64,000 nt of DNA, taken from assembly GCA_965206675.1 (NCBI GenBank), contig CBDBKL010000008.1:124001-188000 (forward strand), read 5' to 3'. This stretch comes from CBDBKL01 sp965206675 (GTDB lineage: Bacteria > Bdellovibrionota > Bdellovibrionia > Bdellovibrionales > JAKFYE01). This document shows, in pieces, positions 9,078-18,341 of the stretch (position 1 is its first letter; every line of letters starts with the position of its first letter). Position numbers and translations under genes: made by a program. The notes under the pieces are model-generated. The model was given only the letters and a program-made list of their open reading frames with translations, did no database searches and was not told where the DNA came from.

Positions 9078-10295
9078 ATGAACTTTTCTGAAATAGAAAA
9101 AACTCTCACAGAAATTGTACCTTCAGAAGGTTATGGCATTGATCGCTTTTATCAAGTGTTAAAAAATTATCCAGATCTAATTACCTTAAAACCCTCCAAT
9201 ATTATCCTCGTTGCAGGAACAAACGGTAAGGGAACAGTTTCTTCATTGATAACCCATGGACTAACAGAGGCTGGAAAAAAAGTGGGACTATTCACCTCCC
9301 CACATCTTATCCACCCTAATGAAAGAATCCGCAGAGGCCTTACTCCAATAGACGAAAATGAATACATTGAAGCTTTTAACGCCAACATTTCACTCATTAA
9401 CCATCACAAACTGAGCCACTTTGAATCACACCTTCTAATGGCTCTTTGGTGTTTCCGCCATAACATTGATGACTTGGTATTAGAAGTTGGATTAGGCGGA
9501 ACTTATGATGCCACAAACGCCATACCGCATAGTTATTGTGTTTTTACAGAATTTGGAATCGATCATCAAAACATACTGGGGTCTTCTTTATCGGAAATAA
9601 TAGACACCAAAATGGGAATCATCGACCAATCAATAAATCCAATCGTTATTTCCTACCCCTTACCCAAAGAGGGAATACCTCTTGTCACACAAAATACGAA
9701 GCGAAAAAACGCTAAATATATTTTCACAAAAAATCATACCTCTATCAACACAGATTGGAAAAACAACAAACAAACCATTGAGTGGGATGGGCAGACCTAT
9801 TTTTTACCCAATGCCACCACAACATATACAAAATGTGTTCAGTTAGCACTTCAAGTTTTAAAAGTATTAAAAGTGAAAACACATCCCAACACTTTTATTT
9901 CCTACGACTGGCCAGGAAGATTTGAAAAGTTAGAAGTTCAAGAAAAAACAATCATCCTTGATATTGCTCACAACGAACAGGCCATTAAAAACCTAGCTCT
10001 TAATTTAAAATCTTTTTGTTCCAAAAAACCCTTGGGTGTTGTGGCTTTTTCAAAAGGGAAGGATGTTGAAAAATTATTAAAAATACTAAAACCCATGTGT
10101 TCAAATATTATTCTCACCCCATCTCCATTTAAACCTCAAAAATACCAAACATATAATGACATTGCATATGTTGAAACACCTGAGAAGGCCTTCCAATTGG
10201 CTCTGCAAAAAGATAATTTTATACTGATTACAGGTTCATCTTTTCTAGTTGGAGCATTTAAAAAATGGAGAAATCATAGAGACGCTGTTATATAA
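9078..10295 (+). CDS. folC: Bifunctional dihydrofolate/folylpolyglutamate synthase
   Basis: This 405-residue protein of the Mur-ligase superfamily adds glutamate to dihydropteroate and folates with ATP. Evidence: GYGIDRFYQVLKNY near residue 18, the P-loop VAGTNGKGTVSS (residues 45-56), SPHLIHPNERIR, LEVGLGGTYDATN (residues 135-147), FGIDHQNILG for the second metal/ATP site, and DWPGRFEKLE...DIAHNEQAIKNL opening the C-terminal domain. Length fits the family. The start has no strong ribosome site. No accD or dedA neighbour, unlike in gammaproteobacteria. Confidence 0.93.
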   Translation: MNFSEIEKTLTEIVPSEGYGIDRFYQVLKNYPDLITLKPSNIILVAGTNGKGTVSSLITHGLTEAGKKVGLFTSPHLIHPNERIRRGLTPIDENEYIEAFNANISLINHHKLSHFESHLLMALWCFRHNIDDLVLEVGLGGTYDATNAIPHSYCVFTEFGIDHQNILGSSLSEIIDTKMGIIDQSINPIVISYPLPKEGIPLVTQNTKRKNAKYIFTKNHTSINTDWKNNKQTIEWDGQTYFLPNATTTYTKCVQLALQVLKVLKVKTHPNTFISYDWPGRFEKLEVQEKTIILDIAHNEQAIKNLALNLKSFCSKKPLGVVAFSKGKDVEKLLKILKPMCSNIILTPSPFKPQKYQTYNDIAYVETPEKAFQLALQKDNFILITGSSFLVGAFKKWRNHRDAVI

Positions 10296-10314
10296 ATTCT
10301 TTTCTCTAAAGCTG

Positions 10315-10331
10315 ACTTCTTTAATAGAAGT
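10315..10331 (+). terminator. Weak hairpin after folC
   Basis: ACTTCT/AGAAGT with a 5-nt loop is followed by GTTATTTATG. It lies between two convergent genes. The stem is short and the T-run imperfect, so the call is tentative. Confidence 0.3.
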
Positions 10332-10392
10332 GTTATTTATGACTTTACCAAAATAAATTAAAGTGTGGGGGCAGGAATCACCATCACTGCTT

Positions 10393-11532
10393 CTAAAAAT
10401 TTCCCACCTTTTCTTCCCATCCGAGCTCTTCTTTTAATTTCTCCCACCGATTTTTTGCATCCTTTAAAGACTCCAGAAATTCTCCACCTCTTCTTTCAGC
10501 ATAAAACAGTGGCGTTCGTCCCTCTTCATCTTCAGCATAAATATCTGCGTCGAACCTAATGAGAGCTTTGACAACTTCAAAAGTGCCAACTCTTGCCGCT
10601 TCATGAAGCGGAGTCCTCCCCCTATTGTCTCTTGCATTAGCATCTGGATCGTAATTAATAATCATTCCTGCATTATCTAGAGTTCCATGCATTGCAGCCC
10701 AATGAAGTGGCGTCCTTCCCCTCTTATCCACGGCATGAACGTCTGCTCCTACTCTAACAAGATGATAAATAACATGCGAAGAATTCCAAAACCGTGTTGC
10801 CGCTCTAAAAAGTGGGGTAAGCCCTTCCTTAGTTCTTGCATGAACATCTGCTCCTGCATCTAAAAGAACTTGTATTTCATCTGGAGTTCGAGCCTCCGCC
10901 GCAAAATGTAGAAGAGTGCTTCCCGAATTATCTTCTAAATTTATATCAGCACCATTTTGAAGAAATAAATGCACTAAAGTTAAAAACTCCTGAGTTGTAC
11001 TCCCATATTCTTCCCTGCTGAGTCTATCTGCACCTACAAACAAAGGCACTCGCCCTTGCCAATCTCTCGCATTGACATCTGCACCCAGAGAAATAAGAGT
11101 TTCTACATTCTTTATCTTTATATTTTTAGCTGATATAGCCGTGTGTAATGGTACCCTGAGTAAATCATTTCTTATATTAACATCTGTACCTGAAGTTATA
11201 AAAGCTTCTATGTGCTCTGGTGTTCCATATATTGCAGCAATATGCAGTGGCGTTTGTCTCCAGTAACGATCAGCTACAGTGACATCTGCACCTAAAGAAA
11301 TAAGAGTTTTTATCTGCTCCGGAGTCCCATATCTTGCAGCATAATGTAAGGCTGTTTGCCCTGAGTACATATCTCTGGAATTAACATCTGCACCCAATGC
11401 CACCGCAACAATAAGAGCACCCACTTCCTTTGCATTATCAGCTTTAAAGGCTCTATCATCTGTCGCATACACATCAAATGAAAAACAAAATAGTAAAGCG
11501 ACAGTAAATAATTGTATTATTATTGATTTCAT
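10393..11532 (-). CDS. Secreted ankyrin-repeat protein
   Basis: This 379-residue protein has a clear signal peptide (KSIIIQLFTVALLFCFSFDVYA, cut before TDDR) and about nine ankyrin units spanning residues 35-365, such as GQTALHYAARYGTPEQIK, RQTPLHIAAIYGTPEH, GSTLLHFAA, GRTPLHWAAMHGTLD, GRTPLHEAARVGTFEV and GRTPLFYAERRGG. Several units share the variant x-TPE(Q/H/E)I, pointing to recent internal duplication. It is predicted to be periplasmic or exported. GAGGTGAT precedes the ATG. It stands alone between folC and a DCC-family gene. Confidence 0.88.
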   Translation of the reverse strand: MKSIIIQLFTVALLFCFSFDVYATDDRAFKADNAKEVGALIVAVALGADVNSRDMYSGQTALHYAARYGTPEQIKTLISLGADVTVADRYWRQTPLHIAAIYGTPEHIEAFITSGTDVNIRNDLLRVPLHTAISAKNIKIKNVETLISLGADVNARDWQGRVPLFVGADRLSREEYGSTTQEFLTLVHLFLQNGADINLEDNSGSTLLHFAAEARTPDEIQVLLDAGADVHARTKEGLTPLFRAATRFWNSSHVIYHLVRVGADVHAVDKRGRTPLHWAAMHGTLDNAGMIINYDPDANARDNRGRTPLHEAARVGTFEVVKALIRFDADIYAEDEEGRTPLFYAERRGGEFLESLKDAKNRWEKLKEELGWEEKVGNF

Positions 11533-11723
11533 GGAATCACCTCACTCTAAGGCACTCAACCTACCAAAAAATCCCCCTCTTCGTCACTATTGTTTTTTCA
11601 TAATAATTACATACACTTAAAATATCCCTTTATATGAACAATTCACTTCATCTTGCCCTCTCTTTTGGATTTATATAATATAAAGATAGAATTTAATCTT
11701 TATGAATTCACCCTTGAGTAACT

Positions 11724-12128
11724 ATGGAAAAAAAAACCTCTGAACCTATACTTTTTTTTGATGGAATTTGCGGATTCTGCAACGCCACTGTGACCTGTCT
11801 TTTAAAATGCGATACAAATCATGTTATCAAGTTTGCAACTCTACAGGGTCCAACAGCGAAAAAATATCTTCCAACATCAGACACTCAAAGTCTCACATCA
11901 ATCGTACTGCTGGATAATGACACCATCTATAGAGAATCTGATGCATTCCTTCAGATTTGTAAACACCTTGGGGGTTTTTGGAAGTGCCTACTTATATTCA
12001 AAATCGTTCCCCCCTCTATAAGAAATGCTATTTATAATTTTATAGCCAAACACAGACGAAAAATTTTGGGTGTTAAAGAAACATGTTATGTCCCGAAAAA
12101 AGATGTCCGTCCCTATTTCTTAGATTAA
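11724..12128 (+). CDS. DCC-family thiol-disulfide oxidoreductase-like protein (DUF393)
   Basis: At 134 residues it carries FFDGICGFCNATV near residue 10, the D-G-x-C-x-x-C-N signature of the DUF393/YuxK family. This is followed by IKFATLQGPTAKKYL and SDAFLQICKHLGGFW, also typical. The family has a thioredoxin-like fold and presumed redox activity, but no substrate is established. No signal peptide. Confidence 0.88.
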   Translation: MEKKTSEPILFFDGICGFCNATVTCLLKCDTNHVIKFATLQGPTAKKYLPTSDTQSLTSIVLLDNDTIYRESDAFLQICKHLGGFWKCLLIFKIVPPSIRNAIYNFIAKHRRKILGVKETCYVPKKDVRPYFLD

Positions 12129-12140
12129 TACTAGAGTAAA

Positions 12141-13046
12141 CTATATGACAGTTTTTCTTACCGACTGAATAAAAGCCTCTTCGACACCTATCTCACTTCC
12201 ACCATGTGCAGCATCAGGCAAAAAGATCAATTCCGATTGAGGGAGAGCTTTGTGTAACTCCCAAGCTGCTCGTGATGGACAAACCAAATCCCTGCGACCT
12301 TGAATAAGAATAACCGGCTTTGATCTTAACTTTGAAATATTTTTTAAAATAAAATCATCGTATTCTAAAAAACAATTTTTTAGAAAATAGTAAATTTCAA
12401 ACTTAACAATGTTCTTTTCAATAGGATTTAACTCTAAGTTGTCTAGTTCTTCAAAATCAATATGAAAGGATGCATTGAGCATCTCCCACCGACTCCAAGA
12501 CAAATAGAGAGGTTCCTTCTCACCAGCTTCGTTTAATCGTTTCCAGTACCCTTTTAACGGATGATCCCTTTCATCTTTATCTAAAACGCTTAAAAACTTT
12601 TCATATTCATCTGGGTAAATTGCGCTCGCTCCCCCTGGAAAATAGAGCCAATCTATCTCCCTCTTCTGCCCTAGAAAAATTCCACTCAGTATCAATCCCT
12701 TCACAATTTCAGGATAGTGAATGGCATAATAAAGAGCGAGAAAGGTTCCCCAACTCGCCCCTGCCACATACCATGTTTTAATGCCTAAAGTATTTCTCAG
12801 TTTTTCTATATCAGAGATAAGATCTTGCGTGCTATTGTCTTTCAACTCTCCAAAGGGGGTGCTTTTGGAACAGCCTCTTTGATCAAAGAAGATCACTCTA
12901 TGTTTATCTGGATCAAAGAATCTTTTATCTTTTTCTCTAACGCCAGCTCCTGGTCCACCATGCAGATACAAACAACAGGGTTTTGAAGGATTGCCCCAAT
13001 CCTCATAATAGATTGTGTGAAGTTCACTGACTTGAAGATATGGCAT
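12141..13046 (-). CDS. pip: Proline iminopeptidase
   Basis: This 301-residue alpha/beta hydrolase of peptidase family S33 has HGGPG at about residues 29-33 (oxyanion region), FFDQRGCSKSTP, the nucleophile elbow GASWG at about residues 96-100, the acid in GRRDLVCPSRAAWELH, and the catalytic His in PDAAHGGSE. It removes N-terminal proline from peptides in the cytosol. It converges with the DCC-family gene, 12 bp apart. Length is slightly short for the family (about 310-320). Confidence 0.9.
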   Translation of the reverse strand: MPYLQVSELHTIYYEDWGNPSKPCCLYLHGGPGAGVREKDKRFFDPDKHRVIFFDQRGCSKSTPFGELKDNSTQDLISDIEKLRNTLGIKTWYVAGASWGTFLALYYAIHYPEIVKGLILSGIFLGQKREIDWLYFPGGASAIYPDEYEKFLSVLDKDERDHPLKGYWKRLNEAGEKEPLYLSWSRWEMLNASFHIDFEELDNLELNPIEKNIVKFEIYYFLKNCFLEYDDFILKNISKLRSKPVILIQGRRDLVCPSRAAWELHKALPQSELIFLPDAAHGGSEIGVEEAFIQSVRKTVI

Positions 13047-13222
13047 AACTCTTAGCTCTCAACTGAGTTCTTTTTTACATCAGAATAAAACCAAATACTA
13101 GCTGGAAAATAAATTCTCATAAAAAATAACAATGTCATTTTGAATAAAGGAAGGGATATTACCCTAAAGCGAACACTGCTCTCTATAGGGCAGTGTATTT
13201 ACATGAAGATATTTCGTATATG

Positions 13223-14905
13223 TTATTGTTGTTTCCTAGATTCCTGTTCTTTCAAAATATCCTCAACAGACCGAGGAAGTGGACTCGTGTCTCTCAAAAA
13301 CTGTTGCCATCTCTGAGAATGCTCTCTGTACTTGGCATCAGTAAATCCAGAGGCTTCCATCGATTTTGTTTGAATAGATTTCAGAACATCATCTCTCGAT
13401 TGAGATGGATCATCAACTTTCATCCAATAGATATGGTGCCAAGCGCGATACCATACAGATTCACCTGTCTCTTTATCCACAAAGAGACCTTTTCTAACCA
13501 AATTGATTTCTCCATTTTGATCTTCTTTTTCTGCTTCATTCAAATGCAGACCAAAGCCATTCCATGCATACTCTCTAAACTCACAAGGCTCTCCAGAATA
13601 GGATTCTCCATCTGCACACTTATTACCGTCAAAGTTTTTAATTGTCATATGCCTTCCTAAATCACAAGCTATGACCTTACCTTCATATTTATCTATATGA
13701 ACCTCGTCACTACCAGAAGATTGAGTCACCTTTGTACCAATAGCCGTTCGGATATCTCCCGATGGATTAGAGAAAGAAAAGCGAGAAATAGATGACCTAC
13801 GTAATCTTTCAAACATTTTCATTTTCATTTCTCTAGATGTTTGATCCATAACAGACTGCCCATCATCATCTAAAATATCGAAACCATAAAGCCTGGAATA
13901 AGAAGCAATAGATTGATCATTTGTAAGAACATAGTCATGTATGTCCTTTAAAGAGAAACACTCTGATACATCAGCTGTCCCTTCTTCAACTTTAATAGGA
14001 ACATCTGATGGCTCTGTTGCTTCATCTACTTTAACAACCGAGTCAGGAGTTAGAGTTTTCGGAAGCGTTCCAGTCTCAGAAACATCTGTTGTTTCATCTA
14101 CCTTAGAAACCGTCTCTCCCACTTCTTGGGAAGGTTTTTTTGCTGCCGTTCCCACAGGGTCACTTTTTATTTTAGACTGCTGAACTGGACTTTGCTTTGT
14201 AACAACTTTTGTAGCTTGCTGTTCCGGTTTCTCCAATAAAGGGGTCCAACCCACACCTTTTTCAAAACACTCTACATTATAGTTACGAGCATGCTCTCGA
14301 GCATCCTCTTCATCTCGGAAATACTTATCCATTTTATCAGTAACAGGGTTCCGTGATGGCATTATCTTACGGCATTTGTTCATATCTAGTACAACCCCAT
14401 CTGATTCAGATCTTTTCCTATTCGCTTGTTTCTCTTCTCTATCTCTACGCCTTTCTGCTCTCTTAGATGTACCTTCTTTTTTATCTCTAGCCTTTTTGGC
14501 TCTCTTAGATGCCTTACTTGCCTTTCCATTGGAACTTCGAGAGTTACAGGCCATGCCATGCCACCATACCGCAAAAGGTCCCCAGCCCCTCACACACAGC
14601 CGTGGGTGAGCCACTCTGGTATGATGAAATTGTCCTATATATTGCTGACAGAATCTTTGAAGCTGCATCTGCCGTTCATGCTGATGACATTGAATAGAAC
14701 CAGGAGACATCAACCATTGACAATAGGCATACGACCCATGCCCCATACCTCTGGGAGGAAAACATCCATGGCGACCATATCCCCCAAATCCTCCAGTGGC
14801 ATAAGGAGTATTGTAAAAACCATTTCTCCTGAATTGATTATTTTTCCCACAACTCGTAAAGACTATGGCTATTAGTAAGATAAAAGGATATTTCAAATAC
14901 TTAAT
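13223..14905 (-). CDS. Lipoprotein of unknown function, paralogue 1 (probable ATT start)
   Basis: The lipobox is VFTSC and the mature protein starts CGKNNQ. AAGGGAG sits seven bases upstream of an in-frame ATT at 14905, while the TTG at 14896 is 16 bases away, so ATT is the better-placed start (560 residues). After a Gly/His/Cys-rich N-terminus and a very basic stretch (KASKASKRAKKARDKK), it shares two blocks with its neighbour: NKCRKIMPSRNPVTDKMDKYFR...NVECFEKGVGW, and DVSECFSLKDIHDYVL...LYGFDILDDDGQS. The last 130 residues include a conserved YAWNGFGLHL and WYRAWHHIYWMK. I know no named domain. It probably shares transcription with the gene at 14954. Confidence 0.7.
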   Translation of the reverse strand: MKYLKYPFILLIAIVFTSCGKNNQFRRNGFYNTPYATGGFGGYGRHGCFPPRGMGHGSYAYCQWLMSPGSIQCHQHERQMQLQRFCQQYIGQFHHTRVAHPRLCVRGWGPFAVWWHGMACNSRSSNGKASKASKRAKKARDKKEGTSKRAERRRDREEKQANRKRSESDGVVLDMNKCRKIMPSRNPVTDKMDKYFRDEEDAREHARNYNVECFEKGVGWTPLLEKPEQQATKVVTKQSPVQQSKIKSDPVGTAAKKPSQEVGETVSKVDETTDVSETGTLPKTLTPDSVVKVDEATEPSDVPIKVEEGTADVSECFSLKDIHDYVLTNDQSIASYSRLYGFDILDDDGQSVMDQTSREMKMKMFERLRRSSISRFSFSNPSGDIRTAIGTKVTQSSGSDEVHIDKYEGKVIACDLGRHMTIKNFDGNKCADGESYSGEPCEFREYAWNGFGLHLNEAEKEDQNGEINLVRKGLFVDKETGESVWYRAWHHIYWMKVDDPSQSRDDVLKSIQTKSMEASGFTDAKYREHSQRWQQFLRDTSPLPRSVEDILKEQESRKQQ

Positions 14906-14953
14906 AAAATTTCTCCCTTTTACTGGTGATATCTACCTACGTACGTTAACGGT

Positions 14954-16456
14954 TTAAATCCCCTTTTGCTCTCTGTATTCTTCAGCCGCTTTCTGCTGAG
15001 CCTTGCGCTCTTCTCGAATTTCCTCAGGAGCCCTCATTTCATTTGGATTTGTAGCCCTCAAGAAATCTTGCCATTTCTTAGAATGCTCTTGGTAATTCCC
15101 ATCACCGTCCTCAGCAGCACTTTGGGCTTTTGATAGAAGGGCCGCCGCATCATTGGATGGATCATTTTTTGTCCAATAAACATAATGCCAAGCCTTATAC
15201 CATGCAGATTCTTTCGCCTCTTCATTTGAAACAAAACGGCCTTTTCTAACCAGCATGATTCTTCCATCTTCACCCTCTTCTTCATGCAAATTTAAACCAT
15301 GACCATTCCAGTGATACTCTCTAACCTCACAAGCATTCTTTATCTTATTACCCTCATAAACCTCACACTGATCACCGCTGAAATCTCCATAAAAGTTCTT
15401 TACTATCATCTTTCTTTTGGATTCACAGGAGACAATCCGTCCTACAAATTCATCAAGTTGAACCAAAGTATCACTCTCAGGCTGAACGACTAGTGCTCCA
15501 ACATCAGAAGACTGATCCACATCTGTTCCAATAGGCGTCTCTGCACTTCTTAACCAACGACTTATGGCTGTACTTGATGCCATCCCAGCATCCAATTTCT
15601 TCATCATTTCTTTAGTTGCTTGATCCAGAATAGGTTTTCGTTCCTCATCCAAAAGAAGAGATTTCCCTTGCTCATTTAAGATAAGAGATTGCCCTTGATC
15701 ACTCAAAACATCAAAGCCATACAACTTGGAGTGACCAGCTATAGATTGACGATTTTCAAGTACATAATCATGTATATGTTTTAAAGAAAAACATTCTGAT
15801 ACATCAATATCCTTAACCTGAATGGTAACTTTTGTATCTTCTGCAGCTTCTTGCTCCGGCTGAGAAGATTCAGTAGAATCCGCACCTTTCTCACGTTTTG
15901 GACAATCCCACTTCAATTCTTTACCTTTAGGAGTTGGCCTTAAATGCTTCCAAGTACCTTTTTCTCCATCAACACCTTTGTGGAAACATTCCACATTATA
16001 CTCATGAGCATGCTCTAAAGCCTCTTCAGCATTTCTAAAGTATTTAGTCATTTTATAAGTAGCGACAGGATCGTTTGTTGGACATATTTTACGGCAATTC
16101 TGCATATTTAATTCAATGTTACCTGATTTAGGCATTTCTTCTGCAGCGTCCTTATTTGCAGCATCCTTACCTTCTTCACCTGTAGATGCTTCCTTTTCAA
16201 CAGACTCATCTGTCTTCTCTAAATTCTCATCATCATCTCCAGCTTTCTCAGAATTTTCCTCGCCAGTGACTTTCTCTTCATTGAGTACATCAGAATTACA
16301 GGCTTCACCGTACAGAGTCACAATATGAGGTCCAAACTTTACATCACAAGAATCAACATATGGTCTAACAACAGTAGACCTTCTCTCTTGATGACTTCCA
16401 GTACAGCCCATAAAGACTGCAACCATTAAAAAAGCAAAATATAAATTTAGGTTCAT
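14954..16456 (-). CDS. Lipoprotein of unknown function, paralogue 2
   Basis: At 500 residues, the signal peptide ends in the lipobox VFMGC (Cys at residue 18). An acidic low-complexity stretch follows (residues 55-110, Glu/Lys/Asp rich). It then shares the blocks seen in paralogue 1: QNCRKICPTNDPVATYKMTKYFR, NVECFHKGVDG, DVSECFSLKHIHDYVL, LYGFDVLSDQGQSL, and a C-terminal YHWNGHGLNLHEEEGEDG...WYKAWHYVYWTKNDPS. Conserved cysteines in both copies suggest disulfides in an exported domain. The two genes look like an old tandem duplication; the linkers differ most. Confidence 0.72.
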   Translation of the reverse strand: MNLNLYFAFLMVAVFMGCTGSHQERRSTVVRPYVDSCDVKFGPHIVTLYGEACNSDVLNEEKVTGEENSEKAGDDDENLEKTDESVEKEASTGEEGKDAANKDAAEEMPKSGNIELNMQNCRKICPTNDPVATYKMTKYFRNAEEALEHAHEYNVECFHKGVDGEKGTWKHLRPTPKGKELKWDCPKREKGADSTESSQPEQEAAEDTKVTIQVKDIDVSECFSLKHIHDYVLENRQSIAGHSKLYGFDVLSDQGQSLILNEQGKSLLLDEERKPILDQATKEMMKKLDAGMASSTAISRWLRSAETPIGTDVDQSSDVGALVVQPESDTLVQLDEFVGRIVSCESKRKMIVKNFYGDFSGDQCEVYEGNKIKNACEVREYHWNGHGLNLHEEEGEDGRIMLVRKGRFVSNEEAKESAWYKAWHYVYWTKNDPSNDAAALLSKAQSAAEDGDGNYQEHSKKWQDFLRATNPNEMRAPEEIREERKAQQKAAEEYREQKGI

Positions 16457-16623
16457 GGCTCTCTTCTCCCTTTATGTAGAATAATATACACCCTCATAAC
16501 GGTTTAATGTTCAATATTCTTTAAATATTCTTCTACAAAAATAGAACTCCAATATGTTTATAGCCATCTAGACTAAGATCTAGGAGACTCATCAATTATA
16601 ATAAAAAAGTAGCCATCTATTTT

Positions 16624-16678
16624 AGATGATCATCTCAAATTAAAAGCACTACAGAGCGATCTGTTTCATAATGAAACA
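16624..16678 (+). promoter_or_regulatory. Two short palindromes in the gap before the YitT-family gene
   Basis: AGATGATCATCT (16624-16635) is a perfect 12-bp palindrome, and TGTTTCAT-A-ATGAAACA (16662-16678) is a perfect 8+8 inverted repeat. Both are in non-coding DNA upstream of the repeat element. They may be operator sites; nothing identifies the regulator. Confidence 0.25.
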
Positions 16679-16689
16679 TTCATAGACTT

Positions 16690-16869
16690 AGAGCCTATCC
16701 CAAAACCAACTTCTATTACAAACGGCTACAATTGCGCTCGGCTTTGTCTTCAAGCAAAAAATGGCCTTCAACGTGCTTCAAGCCACGCCTTCAGGCATTT
16801 TTTACTTTCATCCTTGCGGAGCACAATCTCGCTCGTTTTCATCACGAAGTTGGTTTTGGGATAGGCTCT
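16690..16869. repeat. Family C repeat, full copy with 24-bp terminal inverted repeats
   Basis: A 180-bp non-coding element is bounded by a perfect inverted repeat: AGAGCCTATCCCAAAACCAA (continuing CTTC) at 16690-16713 and its complement at 16846-16869. The interior has CGGCTTTGTCTTCAAGCAAA and GGCATTTTTTACTTTCATCC. A diverged, shorter second copy is at 40076-40217. No coding potential, so a MITE-like or REP-like element. It fills most of the 469-bp gap. Confidence 0.85.
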
Positions 16870-16925
16870 TAAGAAATAATCACTTTGAAAACATAAACCA
16901 TTCCTTGTTAAAGTTTTAAAAGACC

Positions 16926-17789
16926 ATGACTAAAATTAACAATATCTTATTAGATGTTTTCTTATTTGCCACAGGGGCCATGGCGGCCAGCTTTGGCCTA
17001 AAAGGTTTTCTGCTTCCCAATCAATTCATTGATGGAGGAGCAACTGGGATTTCTTTAATTATCAACCACATAACACACATCCCTCTTTCCGTACTCATTA
17101 TTTTAGTCAATCTACCCTTTCTCTTTCTGGCTTATATGCAAATGGGAAGACAATTTGCGATAAAAAGTGTTCTGGCCATTGTCGCCCTAGCTGCAGCCGT
17201 TCAATTTATTCCCTATCCCCCCATCACTTCTGACAAACTCCTTATATCTGTCTTTGGAGGTTTTTTCCTCGGATTAGGAATTGGAATGGCTGTCCGAGGA
17301 GGAGCTGTTTTAGACGGCACAGAGGTTTTAGCTATATTTATAGGTAAACGTTCAAAACTCTCTATTGGTGATGTTATTTTATTATTTAATATTATTATCT
17401 TTAGCGTTGGTGCCTATGTACTCTCTATAGAAATAGCACTTTACGCCATACTAACGTATATTGTCGCCTCACGAACTGTAGACTTTATTATCACCGGTAT
17501 AGAGGAGTATAGAAGTGTAACGATTATTTCCTCACACAGTGAGGAGATTCGAACAATGATGATTAAAAAACTTGGACTGGGTGTTACGATTTACCAAGGC
17601 AAGGGAGGGTTTTCGAAAGAAAATCAAAAACTAAACTCCTATGACATTCTTTACACAATCACTACACGCTTAGAGGTGGCAAACCTGGAAAGAGAGATTG
17701 AAGATATAGATCCCCAAGCTTTTATTGTTGTAAGTAGTGTTAAAGATGCACATGGAGGATTGATAAGAAAACGGGCTCATCCATTATGA
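16926..17789 (+). CDS. YitT family membrane protein (DUF161 + DUF2179)
   Basis: This 287-residue protein has five or six membrane spans (residues 1-170, opening INNILLDVFLFATGAMAASFGLKGFLLPNQFIDGG) and a cytosolic C-terminal DUF2179 domain from about residue 200 (RSVTIISSHSEEIRTMMIKKLGLGVTIYQGKGGFS...DPQAFIVVSSVKDAHGG). GGAVLDGTEVLAIFIGKR is a family signature. The transport role is not established. The stop overlaps the next gene's ATG by 4 bp (ATGA), so the two are translationally coupled. Confidence 0.9.
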   Translation: MTKINNILLDVFLFATGAMAASFGLKGFLLPNQFIDGGATGISLIINHITHIPLSVLIILVNLPFLFLAYMQMGRQFAIKSVLAIVALAAAVQFIPYPPITSDKLLISVFGGFFLGLGIGMAVRGGAVLDGTEVLAIFIGKRSKLSIGDVILLFNIIIFSVGAYVLSIEIALYAILTYIVASRTVDFIITGIEEYRSVTIISSHSEEIRTMMIKKLGLGVTIYQGKGGFSKENQKLNSYDILYTITTRLEVANLEREIEDIDPQAFIVVSSVKDAHGGLIRKRAHPL

Positions 17790-18214
17790 GTAATATCTTA
17801 GAAAAACAAAAACTATTAACAGAAATGTATCATTCGGCACCTATTGCTAAAACAACAGGTATCACCTTAGAGTACAATGAACTTCATCAAGCCGTTTTTT
17901 ATTTGAAATATAATTCTAAGTTAGATCATGGAATGGGAGGAATCTTTGGCGGCACTTTGGCAACCCTTATTGATTTGGCAGCATGGTTTACAGCAGCTCC
18001 ACAGTTCGATCATTGGATTTTAACTGTAGAGTACACAACCCGTATAGTCAGGGAATCTTCTCAAATAGACCTCTGGGCAAGGGGTATAAATAGAAAGATT
18101 GGAAGAAAGACAGCCTTTACGGATGTAGAAGTCACAGATAAAGAGAAAAAACTTATAGCCTATGGATCTGGAACATTCCGCAGCACTAATCGCACGATTA
18201 AGAAAATATATTAG
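17786..18214 (+). CDS. PaaI-family hotdog thioesterase
   Basis: A 142-residue single hotdog domain: KLDHGMGGIFGGTLATLIDLAAWF (residues 46-69), with HGG-like and D-x-A active-site context, is typical of PaaI/YbgC-type acyl-CoA thioesterases. LTVEYTTRIVRES and ELRxxxFT-like KTAFTDVEV complete the fold. It is cytosolic, probably a homotetramer; substrate unknown. Coupled to the YitT-family gene. The last base of its stop codon is the first base of a family B repeat. Confidence 0.8.
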   Translation: MSNILEKQKLLTEMYHSAPIAKTTGITLEYNELHQAVFYLKYNSKLDHGMGGIFGGTLATLIDLAAWFTAAPQFDHWILTVEYTTRIVRESSQIDLWARGINRKIGRKTAFTDVEVTDKEKKLIAYGSGTFRSTNRTIKKIY

Positions 18215-18341
18215 GGGCTTTTGAAAAAGCGTTATCTACTTCGTTGCAATCACTCAAACACTCACTCCGACGTAGGAAAAACTACGCCTCCGTTCGGTTT
18301 GAGCTTGAACGCCTCGTATCTAACATTTTTTCAAAAGCCCC
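18214..18341 (-). repeat. Family B repeat, full copy (reverse orientation)
   Basis: A 128-bp palindromic element. The arms are GGGGCTTTTGAAAAA and TTTTTCAAAAGCCCC, around the invariant core CGTAGGAAAAACTACG. The arm sequence differs from the other B copies but is still self-complementary. It begins on the final base of the upstream stop codon and could serve as a 3' hairpin. Confidence 0.9.

Noticed and set aside
13193..15493. Several + strand ORFs of 60-155 codons opposite the two lipoprotein genes
   Set aside because: Antisense shadows; the minus-strand genes have lipoboxes and share conserved blocks.
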